A DNA stretch of 39,797 nt, from contig CANQIH010000003.1 in the NCBI GenBank assembly GCA_947624035.1, forward strand, positions 1 through 39,797, read 5' to 3'. The translations under genes were made by a program, and so were the position numbers. The stretch comes from an uncultured Oscillospiraceae bacterium. Its GTDB lineage: Bacteria > Bacillota > Clostridia > Oscillospirales > Oscillospiraceae. Below are positions 1 to 8,654 of the stretch, piece by piece (the stretch's first letter is position 1; each line of letters opens with the position of its first letter). Under the pieces are notes generated by a model. The model had not been told where the DNA came from and made no database searches. It saw only the letters and a program-made list of their open reading frames with translations.

Positions 1-989
1 CCGTAGCTGGTGCGGTATTTCTGCCGGCCCAGGAGCTTTATCAGCTCCGGGTGCAGGCCGTGCACGCCGGTCTCGAACACGGCGCGCTCGCCCTCGGCCT
101 TGATGGTGGCGTTGACCTCCTTCTGGGCCTTGGCGATCATCTCCTCGATGCGGGCGGGGTGGATGCGGCCGTCGGCGATGAGCTTTTCCAATGCCAGACG
201 GGCCACCTCCCGGCGCACCGGGTCGAAGCAGGAGACCGTGATGGCCTCCGGGGTGTCGTCGATGATGAGATCCACGCCCGTCAGGGTCTCGATGGACCGG
301 ATGTTCCGCCCCTCGCGACCGATGATGCGTCCCTTCATCTCGTCGTTGGGCAGATTCACCACGGACACGGTGACCTCGCTGGCGTGATCGGCGGCGCAGC
401 GCTGGATGGCCAGGGCGATGACCTCCCGGGCCCGCTCCTCGGCCTCCTCCTTGAACTGGGCCTCGATCTCACGGACCTTCACGGCCTGCTCGTGGGTGAC
501 CTCGCTGGCCAGCGAGTCGATGAGCAGGGCCTTGGCCTCCTCGACGGTATATCCCGATATGCGCTCCAGCTCCGCGAGCTGGGCCTGTTTGAGCTTTTCC
601 GCCTCCTCCTGCTGGGCCTCGACCTCGGAGATCTTCTTGGTGAGAAGCTCGTTTTTCCGGTCGATGGCGTCGGTCTTTTTGTCCAGGTGTTCTTCCTTCT
701 GCTGCAGGCGGTGCTCCTGCTTGGACAGCTCCGCCCGTCTCTCCTTGACCTCACGCTCGTATTCCGAGCGGTTTTTGTGTATCTCTTCTTTTGCCTCCAA
801 AAGCGCTTCGCGCTTCTTGCTCTCCGCGGATCTGATCGCTTCGTTCAATATCCGTTTCGCCTCTTCCTCGGCCGAGCCGATCTCCCGCTCGCCTACCCGC
901 TTGCGGTAGCTCATACCGGCTATGAAGGACGCGGCTGCTGCCACGACCACGCACACGACCGCCAGAAGAATGATCGACCATGTTGGCAT
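1..989 (-). CDS. rny: Ribonuclease Y, 5' part (C-terminus beyond window)
   Basis: Membrane-anchored endoribonuclease that starts mRNA decay in Firmicutes. The 329 visible residues show an N-terminal TM segment (about residues 5-25), a long charged coiled coil (about 35-185) rich in K, E and R, and the KH domain with the [12 protein letters not shown] loop at 220-231. The frame runs off the window edge within the following HD phosphohydrolase part (residues ending [10 protein letters not shown]), so roughly the last third is missing. The start ATG at 989 gives MPTWSII; a strong AGGAGG site lies upstream (1002-1007), but the spacer of about 14 nt is longer than usual. Family identity is very clear; the function is known from the family. 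Confidence 0.97.
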   Translation of the reverse strand, partial: MPTWSIILLAVVCVVVAAAASFIAGMSYRKRVGEREIGSAEEEAKRILNEAIRSAESKKREALLEAKEEIHKNRSEYEREVKERRAELSKQEHRLQQKEEHLDKKTDAIDRKNELLTKKISEVEAQQEEAEKLKQAQLAELERISGYTVEEAKALLIDSLASEVTHEQAVKVREIEAQFKEEAEERAREVIALAIQRCAADHASEVTVSVVNLPNDEMKGRIIGREGRNIRSIETLTGVDLIIDDTPEAITVSCFDPVRREVARLALEKLIADGRIHPARIEEMIAKAQKEVNATIKAEGERAVFETGVHGLHPELIKLLGRQKYRTSY

Positions 990-1108
990 TGTAAGTATAC
1001 ACACCTCCTGTTCCTGTAGATTTTGAGTCACGGCGGGCATCAAGCGCCCAGTCCGATAAATCAAGGACGCAACAGCATGGATACACTTCTCCACACTGCA
1101 ACTAATAC

Positions 1109-1137
1109 ATTTTAATTCCAAACACTTTTTATGTCAA
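1109..1137 (-). promoter_or_regulatory. Promoter for rny
   Basis: On the minus strand, TTGACA (1132-1137), a 17-nt spacer and TAAAAT (1109-1114). This is a near-consensus housekeeping promoter. The start site would be near 1102, giving a leader of about 113 nt before the rny ATG at 989. Confidence 0.75.
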
Positions 1138-1178
1138 GCAAAACTGTTCACCGGTGGAGAACATTTTTGCGCAGAATG

Positions 1179-1206
1179 AAAACCGGCGTCGTATGACGCC
1201 GGTTTT
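1179..1206 (-). terminator. Intrinsic terminator after the two-TM protein gene
   Basis: A perfect 12-bp stem (1179-1190 with 1195-1206), GTAT loop, and A/T runs built into both stem ends. It lies 18 nt after the stop of the gene ending at 1225 and separates it from the rny promoter. Confidence 0.8.
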
Positions 1207-1224
1207 GTACCGTGATGCGGTATC

Positions 1225-2226
1225 TCATTCGTAGTTGCACAGCAGGAACATGGGCTTGACGGTGACCACCTCGTCGTACTCCTCCTGCTCCACCTGGACG
1301 GAGGAGTTGAGGGCTTTCAGGTCCTTTTTCATGACCTCGAAGGCCTGGTCCACGGTCTGGGCCCGGCCCTCCCGGAGCACCCGGATCATCCGCTGGAGGA
1401 CGATGGGGTGGGCGTACTGGCTGGGCACCGGGAAGTCGGGTCCGATGTACTTGGCCATGGCTGCCTTGGCGTCCTCCCAGGCCTGGTCGATGGCCTTTTT
1501 GTTGTTCTTGGCCGTGGGCAGCACCCGGGAGCCGGCGAAAAAGAACACGGCGGCCAGACCCAGCAGGGTGAAGTAGATGCCGGTGCGGTCGTGGGTCAGC
1601 AGGGCGTAGACGCCGTAGGCCGCGGCCAGGGCGCCGGCGATGACGATGGCCAGGGCCACCCACTTGTAGGCGGGGTTGGCCTGGTCGTTGCGGCGCTTCT
1701 CCTTGGCGGCCCGGGCCAGGCGGGTGGACCGGCCGGGGTCGTTCTCCAGCTGCTTTTTGGCCCGCTCCAGCTCGTCCCAGGCGGCCTGGGCCTGGGGGGT
1801 GAGCTCCTTCAGGTACCGGGCGGCCTCCCGGGCGGCCTTCTCCCGCAGGCGCCGCTCGGCCTCCACGCTGTGCAGGGGGATGCTGGGCCACTGCTTGCCG
1901 ATGTAGGCCAGCATGTCGTCCACGTCCTCCTCCCGCTTGAAGTTGCACTGCTTGACCTGGTTTTTATCGTACTCCACCACCAGGTAGGGGACCGAGGCGA
2001 ACACGCCCCGGCGGGTGAAGCCGCCGCGGCTCATGGCCACCCGCTTGAACACCCGCTTCACGGACTGGATGGGCACGTAATACCGCCGGTCAAAGTAGAA
2101 GCTGTTGAGGTACAGCGCCAGCTTTCCCACGCCGCAGGGGCCGTAGCGGAAGCAGGCCTTCTTGTCGGCCACCATATCGTCCTGGGGCAGGCTCACCTTG
2201 CCAAGCTGCTTGGGTTTGAAGATCAT
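1225..2226 (-). CDS. Two-TM protein of unknown function next to cstA
   Basis: 333 residues, not recognised. The N-terminal half (1-190) is soluble, with FRYGPCGVGKLALYLNSF near residue 30 and a charged helical stretch at about 120-180. Two hydrophobic segments at about 190-235 flank a short loop (THDRTG), and the remaining 100 residues are soluble with a C-terminal FLLCNY. This predicts a membrane hairpin with both large domains on the same side, probably cytoplasmic. ATG at 2226 follows a GGGAGG site. It lies 66 nt after the cstA stop in the same direction, across a long hairpin, so it may be co-expressed with the transporter. GPCGVGK only superficially resembles a P-loop and no Walker B partner was found. 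Function unknown. Confidence 0.85.
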   Translation of the reverse strand: MIFKPKQLGKVSLPQDDMVADKKACFRYGPCGVGKLALYLNSFYFDRRYYVPIQSVKRVFKRVAMSRGGFTRRGVFASVPYLVVEYDKNQVKQCNFKREEDVDDMLAYIGKQWPSIPLHSVEAERRLREKAAREAARYLKELTPQAQAAWDELERAKKQLENDPGRSTRLARAAKEKRRNDQANPAYKWVALAIVIAGALAAAYGVYALLTHDRTGIYFTLLGLAAVFFFAGSRVLPTAKNNKKAIDQAWEDAKAAMAKYIGPDFPVPSQYAHPIVLQRMIRVLREGRAQTVDQAFEVMKKDLKALNSSVQVEQEEYDEVVTVKPMFLLCNYE

Positions 2227-2248
2227 GGAAATTCCCTCCCATATGGGA

Positions 2249-2277
2249 ACGGCGGAGGGGCGATGCCCCTCCGCCGT
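2249..2277 (-). other. Intercistronic hairpin between cstA and the next gene
   Basis: A perfect 13-bp GC-rich stem (2249-2261 with 2265-2277) and a 3-nt loop, without a following T-run on the minus strand. It therefore looks like an mRNA-stabilising or attenuating hairpin rather than a full terminator. A second short palindrome, TCCCATATGGGA (2236-2247), follows it, just before the next gene's ribosome binding site. Confidence 0.55.
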
Positions 2278-2292
2278 GAGGTATGCTGCGTT

Positions 2293-3762
2293 TTACTTCG
2301 CCACAGCGGCGTTCTTGGCCTTGTTGGCGGAGAACATGAAGATGCCGAAGAACACGATGGCGGCCACGATGCCCACGGGGTAGGCGATCTTGGTGCTCAG
2401 GTTCAGGCACTCCTTGCCGGCGCAGAAGTAGGTGATGGACACCGCGCTCATGAAGGTGGCGGGGATGGCGGTGATCCAGTAGTTTTTCTTCTCCTTCACC
2501 AGGAACATGGACGCGGCCCACAGCACGATCATGGCCAGGGTCTGGTTGGTCCAGGAGAAGTAACGCCAGATGACCTGATAGCTGAACCAGCCAAGGCTGT
2601 TGCCGATGCCCAGGAAAGCGCCCACGCCCAGCACGGGGATGCAGAGGTACAGGCGGTTGAGCATCTTGCCCTGGTCGATGTGGAACCAGTCGGCCAGCAC
2701 CAGACGGGCGGAGCGGAAGGCCGTATCGCCGGAGGTGATGGGGCAGGCCACGACGCCCAGCATCGCCAGGACGATGCCGATGCCGCCCAGGGTCTTGGAG
2801 CAGACGTCGTACACAGCGGCGGGCTGGCCGGCGGCGATGATCTCGTTCAGGCCGGTGGACAGGCCGTCGGTGAGCTCATACAGGGAGCAGCCGGCAGCGG
2901 CCCACACCAGGGCGATGACGCCCTCGGCCACCATGGCGCCGTAGAACACGAAGTGGCCCTGATGCTCGTTTTTCATGCAGCGGGCCATCAGAGGGCTCTG
3001 GGTGGAGTGGAAGCCGGAAATGGCGCCGCAGGCCACGGTGATGAACATGAAGGACCACACCGGGGTGCCGGCGGGATGATGGTTATAGAAGTTGGACCAG
3101 ATCTCGGGGATGGTGAATTCCGAATGAGTAAAAATGCCGATGGCCACGCCGAAGGCCATGACGATGAGGCAGATGCCGAACAGGGGATAGATCTTGCCGA
3201 TGATCTTGTCGATGGAGATGAAGGTGGCGATGAAGTAGTAGACCAGGATGAGGATCAGCCAGAACATGGTGTTGGCAAAGAGGCCGCTGCCGCCGCTCTC
3301 GGTGATGAGCTTCACCAGGATGCCGGCGGGGCCCACGGCGAACACGGTGCCGACCATGATGAGCAGGACCACGTTGAACACGCGCATGACGTTCTTCATG
3401 AAGCCGCCCAGATAGATGCCGGTGACCTCGGAGATGGAGGCGCCGCCGTTGCGCTCGCTCATCATGCCGGAGAAGTAGTCATGCACAGCGCCGGCGAAGA
3501 TGGTGCCGAAGGTGATCCACAGGAACACGATAGGTCCCCAGAGAGCGCCCTGGAGCGCACCGAAGATGGGGCCCAGACCGGCGATGTTCAGCAGCTGGAT
3601 CATAAACAGCCGCCACTGCGGCAGGACAACGTAGTCAACGCCGTCGTTGATCTTGACAGCCGGGGTCTCCCGGTCGTCAGGCGCGAAGGTGTTCTCCACG
3701 ACCTTGCCGTAGGTGAAATAACCGCCAATCAGGAGCGCGAGACATAGAAAGAAACTGATCAT
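2293..3762 (-). CDS. cstA: CstA-family carbon starvation / pyruvate-type transporter
   Basis: 489-residue polytopic membrane protein of the CstA/BtsT family (peptide or pyruvate uptake with protons, as known from E. coli members). Family signatures seen: an N-terminal TM followed by a periplasmic-type segment (VDYVVLPQW), the core NIAGLGPIFGALQGALWGP, then HDYFSGMMSERNGG and SGFHSTQSP. About 12-14 hydrophobic segments can be counted. It is of the shorter Firmicutes type, against about 700 residues in E. coli CstA. ATG at 3762 is preceded by GGGAGGAATACCCAA. The substrate cannot be read from sequence. It has its own promoter and is followed by a two-TM protein that may be an accessory subunit (inference). 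Confidence 0.93.
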   Translation of the reverse strand: MISFFLCLALLIGGYFTYGKVVENTFAPDDRETPAVKINDGVDYVVLPQWRLFMIQLLNIAGLGPIFGALQGALWGPIVFLWITFGTIFAGAVHDYFSGMMSERNGGASISEVTGIYLGGFMKNVMRVFNVVLLIMVGTVFAVGPAGILVKLITESGGSGLFANTMFWLILILVYYFIATFISIDKIIGKIYPLFGICLIVMAFGVAIGIFTHSEFTIPEIWSNFYNHHPAGTPVWSFMFITVACGAISGFHSTQSPLMARCMKNEHQGHFVFYGAMVAEGVIALVWAAAGCSLYELTDGLSTGLNEIIAAGQPAAVYDVCSKTLGGIGIVLAMLGVVACPITSGDTAFRSARLVLADWFHIDQGKMLNRLYLCIPVLGVGAFLGIGNSLGWFSYQVIWRYFSWTNQTLAMIVLWAASMFLVKEKKNYWITAIPATFMSAVSITYFCAGKECLNLSTKIAYPVGIVAAIVFFGIFMFSANKAKNAAVAK

Positions 3763-3835
3763 TTGGGTATTCCTCCCTCACAAAAGTTGTCTCGGACAGC
3801 CGTCGCCGAAAAGCGGCCATCTTTGATTCGGCCAT

Positions 3836-3864
3836 ATTCTACCACCGGCAAATCACGATGTAAA
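3836..3864 (-). promoter_or_regulatory. Promoter for cstA
   Basis: Minus strand TTTACA (3859-3864), 17-nt spacer and TAGAAT (3836-3841), with an upstream TGG that makes an extended -10 (TGGTAGAAT). It lies 74 nt before the cstA ATG. The rest of 3765-3985 shows an AT-rich stretch (3860-3895) but no gene. Confidence 0.65.
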
Positions 3865-3987
3865 GCGTTTTCGTCAATTTTTTTAAGTACATTTTTGGCC
3901 CGTTCAAGGGGGTATTTATCGGCCCTGACAATAGACGAAAATGGGCCCGGGAAAGGGGGGGGCGGGGGAGGCTTGAAGTCACCACCG

Positions 3988-4140
3988 GCCTCCTTGCCTC
4001 CCCTGTGTAAGGGGAGGGGGACCGCGCTTGCGCAGTGGAAGGGTTGTTACCAGTCTTGGATATTTACCCAGCTTGGTAACAATCCCCCCTGGCCGTCCTT
4101 TGGGCGGCCTTCCCCCCTTTGCACAAGGGGGGCTTTATTT
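3988..4140. repeat. Palindromic intergenic repeat, copy A
   Basis: A GC-rich element between the esterase stop and the cstA promoter. Its ends are inverted, each a small stem-loop of its own: left CCTCCCCTGTGTAAGGGGAGG (about 3997-4017) and right CCCCCCTTTGCACAAGGGGGG (about 4112-4132). The centre holds GGGTTGTTACCAG and, inverted, CTTGGTAACAATCCC. Copy D at 15900 has the same layout and core. No ORF of credible composition lies within it; the region 3765-4198 holds no gene. Confidence 0.75.
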
Positions 4141-4198
4141 AGCCTGGCAGTCAACCAAAATAAAGCGCCGCGCCGGGGACCGGCGCGGCACATTTTGT

Positions 4199-4939
4199 TC
4201 ACAGCTCGATATTTGAGAAGAAATAGGGCAGCTGCTTGCGCCACCAGGGCCAGTCGTGGTTCACGTCCGGGCCCCACTGGTCCACCCAGGCGGGGACGTT
4301 CTTGTCCAGCAATATCCGGTCCATCCGCCGGGCCTGGTCCAGCATGTAGTCGTCCCAGGCGCCCTGACCGGCGCAGATGACGATCTGGCTATGGCGGTAC
4401 AGGTCCAGCCAGGGGTGGTCCGCCGGCATGTTGGGCAGGAAGTCCAGGGGGGAGTTGGCGTAGGTCAGGTCGTCGTGGTAGTCCCCGAAGAAGTAGCGGG
4501 TGTCGAAGAGGCCGCTGAGGGAGATCATGGTGTCGAACAGGTCCGGCCGCCGGAAGAAGAAGTTGCCCGCGTGGAGGCCGCCCATGCTGCAGCCGGTGGT
4601 CATGGCCTTCTTGTTCCTATCCCCGCCCAGCTCGTACACCCGGGGCAGCAGCTCGTCGGTGACGTAGGCGAACCAGCGCTCCTGGAGCTCCAGCCGCTGC
4701 CGGGGGTCGCCGTGGCTGGACCAGGTCTCGCCGTCGATGGCGTCCACGCCCACCACCATGACCTGGCCGTTTTCCACCCAGCGGGCGATGGTGTCCACCA
4801 TGCCGTAGTTCTCAAAGTCGAAGAACCGTCCGTCCTGGGGCGGGAAGGCCAGGCAGGGCTTTCCGCCGTCGCCGTAGAGCTTGAACTCCATGTCCCGGCC
4901 CAGGATGTGGCTGTATTCCTTGAAATAGCGTGTGTTCAT
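4199..4939 (-). CDS. Esterase-family alpha/beta hydrolase
   Basis: 246 residues, matching the putative esterase (PF00756-like) fold. The nucleophile elbow is GCSMGG with Ser118; a catalytic His is likely His228 in VNHDWPWW, and an acidic residue lies between. There is no signal peptide, so it is cytosolic. Start ATG at 4939 follows AAGGAGG. The gene begins 9 nt after the stop of the ATP-grasp ligase upstream, which strongly implies a joint transcript and a joint pathway: an ester or thioester hydrolase (or acyl transferase) acting before or after an ATP-driven ligation. The substrate is unknown. Full length for the family. Confidence 0.85.
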   Translation of the reverse strand: MNTRYFKEYSHILGRDMEFKLYGDGGKPCLAFPPQDGRFFDFENYGMVDTIARWVENGQVMVVGVDAIDGETWSSHGDPRQRLELQERWFAYVTDELLPRVYELGGDRNKKAMTTGCSMGGLHAGNFFFRRPDLFDTMISLSGLFDTRYFFGDYHDDLTYANSPLDFLPNMPADHPWLDLYRHSQIVICAGQGAWDDYMLDQARRMDRILLDKNVPAWVDQWGPDVNHDWPWWRKQLPYFFSNIEL

Positions 4940-4948
4940 ATGTCCTCC

Positions 4949-6139
4949 TTATGCCCGCTCCAGCACGAAGCGGATGAAGTCCTTGGCCTCCTGCTCCGTA
5001 CCGGCGTGGACGGTGTACATCTGGTTGCCCATGGCGTCGGCCAGGGCGTCCGGCATCCGCTCGCACATGGCCATCTGGCCGCCGTAGCGCGCCAGCACCT
5101 CCTCGTGGCTGTGGACGTAGGCCTTGCCGTCCCGGCGGCTGGCGTAGGCGCAGAAGTGGTCGCCGCCGTTCGCCGGCAGGCGGCGCTCATCGAAGGCAAC
5201 CATGTCCGCCCAGATCTGGTAGATGTCCGTGCTGTGGGCGAAGTTTATCATGTCCGGGGTGTAGCCGCCGGCGGGGCGCATGTTGACCTCCAGGCCCACG
5301 AAGTCACCCACGCCGCCCAGGCCGGGCTTGGCCTTGGTGAGCTGGAAGAACTCCAGGTGGATGAACCGGCGCTGGGCGCCGAAGGCCTTGGCGGTGCGCC
5401 GGCCCATGTCCGCCAGGGCGGGGGGCACCGTGTCGCCCACGTAGTAGGCCAGGTCCCCCTCCTCGTTCACGATGTCCGCGATGGAGGGCGGGAAGATGGC
5501 CGAGGACTCGATGAGGGGCTCACACCGGGAGTCCATCACCGCGTCGTAGGAGCGGATGTCGCCGAAGATGAACTCCTCCATGACGTAGGGCTCCGACGGC
5601 TTGTCCGCGAAGAAGGCGGCCAGGTCCGCGTCGTTTTCCAGCTTCCAGGTGTGGGACGCGCCCACGCCCACGTCGGGCTTCACGATGACGGGATAGCCCA
5701 CCTCACCGATGAACGCCTGGGCGGCGGCCAGGTCCGTGACCTTGTGGCACCGGGCGGTGGGGACCCCGGCCTGGGCGTAGTAGGCCTTCATGCCGGACTT
5801 GCTCTTGAAGGCGGCCACGGCCTGGGTGTCCACGCCGGTGGTGATGTGGAAATCCGTGCGCAGCCGGGCGTCCTGCTCCAGCCAGTACTCGTTGTTGGAC
5901 TCCAGCCAGTCGATCTTGCCGTACTTGAAGGAGAAGAAGGCCACCGCCCGGAACACCTGGTCGTAGTCCTCCAGGGTGTCCACCTTATAATACTCGGTGA
6001 GGGCGCCCTTCACGCAGTCCTCCAGGCCGTCGTAGGGGCAGTCGCCCACCCCCAGCACGTTCACGCCGTTGCGGCGCAGCCTATCGCAGAAGTTCCAGTA
6101 TGTACGGGGGAAATGGGGAGAGATGAACACAAAATTCAT
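4949..6139 (-). CDS. ATP-grasp ligase (carboxylate-amine/thiol ligase type)
   Basis: 396 residues. An N-terminal pre-ATP-grasp domain (1-105, beginning MNFVFISPHFPRTYW) is followed by the ATP-grasp fold: Lys154 in YPVIVKPDVGVGAS, the EEF motif at 188-190, and the metal-binding strand LEVNMRPAGG (283-292) with Glu284, Asn286 and Arg288. The C-terminal 100 residues form a separate domain. These enzymes activate a carboxylate as acyl-phosphate and couple it to an amine, as in dipeptide and peptide-antibiotic ligases. ATG at 6139 follows a weak purine-rich site. First gene of a two-gene operon with the esterase. The substrates are unknown, and no transporter or peptide precursor is next to it. 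Confidence 0.88.
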   Translation of the reverse strand: MNFVFISPHFPRTYWNFCDRLRRNGVNVLGVGDCPYDGLEDCVKGALTEYYKVDTLEDYDQVFRAVAFFSFKYGKIDWLESNNEYWLEQDARLRTDFHITTGVDTQAVAAFKSKSGMKAYYAQAGVPTARCHKVTDLAAAQAFIGEVGYPVIVKPDVGVGASHTWKLENDADLAAFFADKPSEPYVMEEFIFGDIRSYDAVMDSRCEPLIESSAIFPPSIADIVNEEGDLAYYVGDTVPPALADMGRRTAKAFGAQRRFIHLEFFQLTKAKPGLGGVGDFVGLEVNMRPAGGYTPDMINFAHSTDIYQIWADMVAFDERRLPANGGDHFCAYASRRDGKAYVHSHEEVLARYGGQMAMCERMPDALADAMGNQMYTVHAGTEQEAKDFIRFVLERA

Positions 6140-6164
6140 GATCGCATCTTCTTTCCGTGTGATG

Positions 6165-6183
6165 TAGGGCCATAACGGCCCTA
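6165..6183 (-). promoter_or_regulatory. Inverted repeat at the ATP-grasp promoter, candidate operator
   Basis: A perfect TAGGGCC-N5-GGCCCTA inverted repeat. Its right end touches the last base of the -10 box (6183) and it covers the expected start site of the ligase operon. This position fits repressor binding, or a 5'-terminal hairpin on the transcript. No regulator gene is adjacent. Confidence 0.5.
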
Positions 6184-6211
6184 TTATAGTCAGTTCTCTT
6201 TCGATTTACAA
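6183..6211 (-). promoter_or_regulatory. Promoter for the ATP-grasp/esterase operon
   Basis: Minus strand TTGTAA (6206-6211), a 17-nt spacer and a perfect TATAAT (6183-6188), 44 nt before the ATG. Confidence 0.75.
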
Positions 6212-6215
6212 GGGC

Positions 6216-6246
6216 AAAAACCGGGCCCGGGGCGCTGGCCCCGGGC
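6216..6246 (-). terminator. Terminator of the dap operon
   Basis: 8-bp GC stem (6239-6246 with 6225-6232) followed on the minus strand by CCGG and T5 (6216-6220), just after the dapH stop. It separates dapH from the ligase promoter. Confidence 0.8.
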
Positions 6247-6257
6247 GGGTATAGGTC

Positions 6258-6968
6258 TCAAATGCTGCGCAGGGCGTCCACCAGGGCGGTCTTGGCGTCG
6301 GTCTTATCGTCCCGGTACTTCACGATGCGGGCGGGGTTGCCCGCCACAACGGCGTTCTCCGGCACGTCCTCCAGCACCACGGCCCCGGCGGCCACCACGG
6401 CGTTGCGGCCGATGTGTACCCCCTCGATGACCACGGCGTTGGCGCCCACCAGCACCCCGTCCTCCACGATGACGGGCGTGGCGGAGGGGGGCTCGATGAC
6501 CCCGGCCAGCACGGCCCCGGCCCCGATGTGGCAGTGGGCGCCCACGGTGGCCCGGCCGCCCAGCACGGCGCCCATGTCGATCATGGTGCCCTCGCCCACC
6601 ACGGCGCCGATGTTCACCACGGCGCCCATCATGACGATGGCGCCGGGACCGATATCCACCTTCTCCCGGATGACGGCGCCGGGCTCGATGCGGGCGGGGA
6701 CGGCCCTCATGTCCAGCAGGGGCACGCCGGAGTTGCGCCGGTCGTTCTCCACAACGAGGTCCGTGATGCGCCCGGCGTTGGCCTCCAGGATGGGGCCCAG
6801 CTGAGCCCAGTCCCCGAAGACGGTGAAGCTGCCGCCGCCGTTTTCGTCCCGGCTGCCGAATACCTTGGCGGCGCCGAAGTCCACGGGGCCGGCGGTGTTC
6901 ACGTATACCTTCACCGGCGTCTTTTTCTCAGAACCGGCGATATAGTCGATGATCTCCTGGGCGTTCAT
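6258..6968 (-). CDS. dapH: Tetrahydrodipicolinate N-acetyltransferase
   Basis: 236 residues. Transfers acetyl from acetyl-CoA to tetrahydrodipicolinate, committing lysine/diaminopimelate synthesis to the acetylase branch used by many Firmicutes. The N-terminal 85 residues form the small DapH-specific domain. They are followed by a left-handed beta-helix of hexapeptide repeats (about 90-200, for example [16 protein letters not shown] and [15 protein letters not shown]) and a C-terminal [14 protein letters not shown] at 6968, 10 nt after the dapB stop; last gene of dapA-dapB-dapH. Length and repeat pattern match the family. Confidence 0.96.
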   Translation of the reverse strand: MNAQEIIDYIAGSEKKTPVKVYVNTAGPVDFGAAKVFGSRDENGGGSFTVFGDWAQLGPILEANAGRITDLVVENDRRNSGVPLLDMRAVPARIEPGAVIREKVDIGPGAIVMMGAVVNIGAVVGEGTMIDMGAVLGGRATVGAHCHIGAGAVLAGVIEPPSATPVIVEDGVLVGANAVVIEGVHIGRNAVVAAGAVVLEDVPENAVVAGNPARIVKYRDDKTDAKTALVDALRSI

Positions 6969-6978
6969 AGTGTCCTCC

Positions 6979-7701
6979 TCACTCTCCGAACAGCAGCGTC
7001 TGCATGTCGTAATAGCCCTTGGGCATGGCCGCCAGCCGGTGGACCATGTTCAGAGCGCCGTTCACGAATATCTGGCGGCTGGCCGCCCGGTGGGTGAACT
7101 CCAGCTCCTCGTCCGGACCCAGGAAGTAGACCGTGTGGGTCCCGGCCACGGTGCCGCCCCGGAGGGCGTGGACGCCCACCTCGTGCTTCGTGCGCTCACC
7201 GGTACGGCCCTCCCGGCCGTACACAGGCGTCAGGGCGTGGTCCGGGTCCACGGCCACCAGCAGGAGCTTGGCGGTGCCGCTGGGGGCGTCGGCCTTGCGG
7301 CCGTGGTGGGCCTCGGTGATCTCGATGTCGAAGTCCTCGCCCAATGCCCCAGCGGCGGTCCGCAGAGCGCGGTACAGCACCGCCACACCCAGGGAGAAGT
7401 TGGCGGACCACATCACAGGCGCGGCCTCGCCCAAAGAGCGGATCTGCTCCAGCTGCTCCGGGCTGTAGCCCGTGACGCCGGAGAGAAGGGGCGTGCCGGT
7501 GCGGCGCACGTAGGCCGCCACGGTGTCCAGGGCCCCGGGCTGGGAGAAGTCGATCACGGCGTCCGCGGCGGACGCGTCCAGCCGGTCCAGGCCCTCCAGG
7601 TCCTCCCGGCCGAAAGCGGCCGCGATGCTGTCGCCATTGGCCTCGGCGGTCTGGCGGATGAGGCTGCCCATGCGGCCCCGGCCGATCAGGATGAATCTCA
7701 C
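6979..7701 (-). CDS. dapB: 4-hydroxy-tetrahydrodipicolinate reductase
   Basis: 240 residues. NAD(P)H-dependent reductase making tetrahydrodipicolinate, the substrate of DapH. N-terminal Rossmann motif IGRGRMG (6-12), the catalytic [13 protein letters not shown] block (His132/His133, Lys136, SGT at 141-143), and the C-terminal substrate domain. The start is GTG at 7701, which overlaps the dapA stop in a GTGA 4-nt overlap and has GGAGG 10-15 nt before it. Longer forms of this frame would lie within dapA and are rejected. The usual GXGXXG is GRGRMG here and is complete. Confidence 0.95.
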   Translation of the reverse strand: MRFILIGRGRMGSLIRQTAEANGDSIAAAFGREDLEGLDRLDASAADAVIDFSQPGALDTVAAYVRRTGTPLLSGVTGYSPEQLEQIRSLGEAAPVMWSANFSLGVAVLYRALRTAAGALGEDFDIEITEAHHGRKADAPSGTAKLLLVAVDPDHALTPVYGREGRTGERTKHEVGVHALRGGTVAGTHTVYFLGPDEELEFTHRAASRQIFVNGALNMVHRLAAMPKGYYDMQTLLFGE

Positions 7702-8585
7702 AGCAGTCCCGCCTCCTCCAGGGTGGCCCGCAGCTTCTCCTCGTTGGCGGGGGCCATGTCGCACAGGGGCAGGCGCATGGGGCCCACGTCCAGGCCCATC
7801 ATGTTCATGGCCGCCTTCACGGGGATGGGGTTGACCTCGATGAACAGGTCGTTCATGAGCTGCAGGTACTTCAGGTGGTTGGCCAGTGCCTCCGCGCGGC
7901 GGCCCTGGGCGTAGTCGGTGACGATCTGGTGGCACATGGCGGGCATCACGTTCGCGAACACGGAGATGACGCCGCTGCCGCCCACGGACATGATGGGCAG
8001 GGTGATGTCGTCGTTGCCGGAGTACATGGCGAAGTCCGGCCCCAGGAACCGGGCGACCTTCATGGCGTAGCTCATGTCGCCGCTGGCCTCCTTGATGCCG
8101 CAGATGTGCTCATGGCGGCTGAGCTTCTCCACCACGGACACGGGGATGGAGCAGCCGGTGCGGCCCGGGACGTTGTAGAGAAGGCAGGGGATGTTCACCT
8201 TGTCCGCCGTCTCGGCGAAGTGGCGGTACATGCCCTCGGGGTTGGCCTTGTTGTAGTAGGGGGCGATGAGCAGCAGCGCGTCCGCGCCCATGCTCTCGTA
8301 GAGCAGGCTCATCTTCTGCTGGGTGGCGGTGCAGTTGGAGCCGCTGCCCACGATGACCGGCACCCGGCCGTCCACCACACGGATGGTGTGCTCCACCACG
8401 GTGGTGTCCTCCTCGTGGCTCATGGTGGGGTACTCGCCGGTGGTGCCCAGGGTCAGGATGGCGTCGGTGCCCTCCCGGATCTGGCGCTCGATGAGCTCCG
8501 TCAGCACCGCGAAGTTGACGCTGCCGTCCTCATGGAAGGGGGTGATCATGGCCACGATGGACCCGACCTGATTTTGGAACTTCAT
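7698..8585 (-). CDS. dapA: 4-hydroxy-tetrahydrodipicolinate synthase
   Basis: 295 residues, the standard DapA length. Condenses pyruvate with aspartate semialdehyde. TIM-barrel aldolase with the Schiff-base Lys165 (GIKEASGD), Tyr137 (LLYNVPGRTG) and the GTTGE loop (47-51). Start ATG at 8585 (MKFQNQV) follows GGAGG with a 9-nt spacer. A longer open frame runs upstream to 8891, but that part lies inside the riboswitch. The first gene of dapA-dapB-dapH, controlled by the lysine riboswitch in its leader. Members of this superfamily can act on other substrates, but the operon fixes the role. Confidence 0.97.
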   Translation of the reverse strand: MKFQNQVGSIVAMITPFHEDGSVNFAVLTELIERQIREGTDAILTLGTTGEYPTMSHEEDTTVVEHTIRVVDGRVPVIVGSGSNCTATQQKMSLLYESMGADALLLIAPYYNKANPEGMYRHFAETADKVNIPCLLYNVPGRTGCSIPVSVVEKLSRHEHICGIKEASGDMSYAMKVARFLGPDFAMYSGNDDITLPIMSVGGSGVISVFANVMPAMCHQIVTDYAQGRRAEALANHLKYLQLMNDLFIEVNPIPVKAAMNMMGLDVGPMRLPLCDMAPANEEKLRATLEEAGLL

Positions 8586-8624
8586 GTTGTGTTTCCTCCA
8601 AATCGTTTTTTGTGCATAGACGCG

Positions 8625-8654
8625 AAAAAACGGCAGAGGAGCACGTCTCTGCCG
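8625..8654 (-). terminator. Expression-platform terminator of the lysine riboswitch
   Basis: CGGCAGAG stem (8647-8654 paired with 8631-8638), an 8-nt loop and T6 (8625-8630) on the minus strand, 39 nt before the dapA ATG. Its place directly after the aptamer is the normal arrangement for transcriptional control by lysine. Confidence 0.88.

Noticed and set aside
2100-2226. A P-loop ATPase reading of GPCGVGK in the two-TM protein
   Set aside because: The pattern lacks the GKS/T ending and no Walker B strand follows.
1408-3747. A 779-codon open frame on plus, opposite the cstA and two-TM protein genes
   Set aside because: It mirrors the real minus-strand genes; the residue mix (very rich in G, H, V, D) is what the complement of GC-rich coding DNA gives, and it has no domain or ribosome binding site.
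4256-6175. A 639-codon open frame on plus, opposite the ATP-grasp and esterase genes
   Set aside because: Same shadow effect; the true genes on minus have motifs, starts and a promoter.
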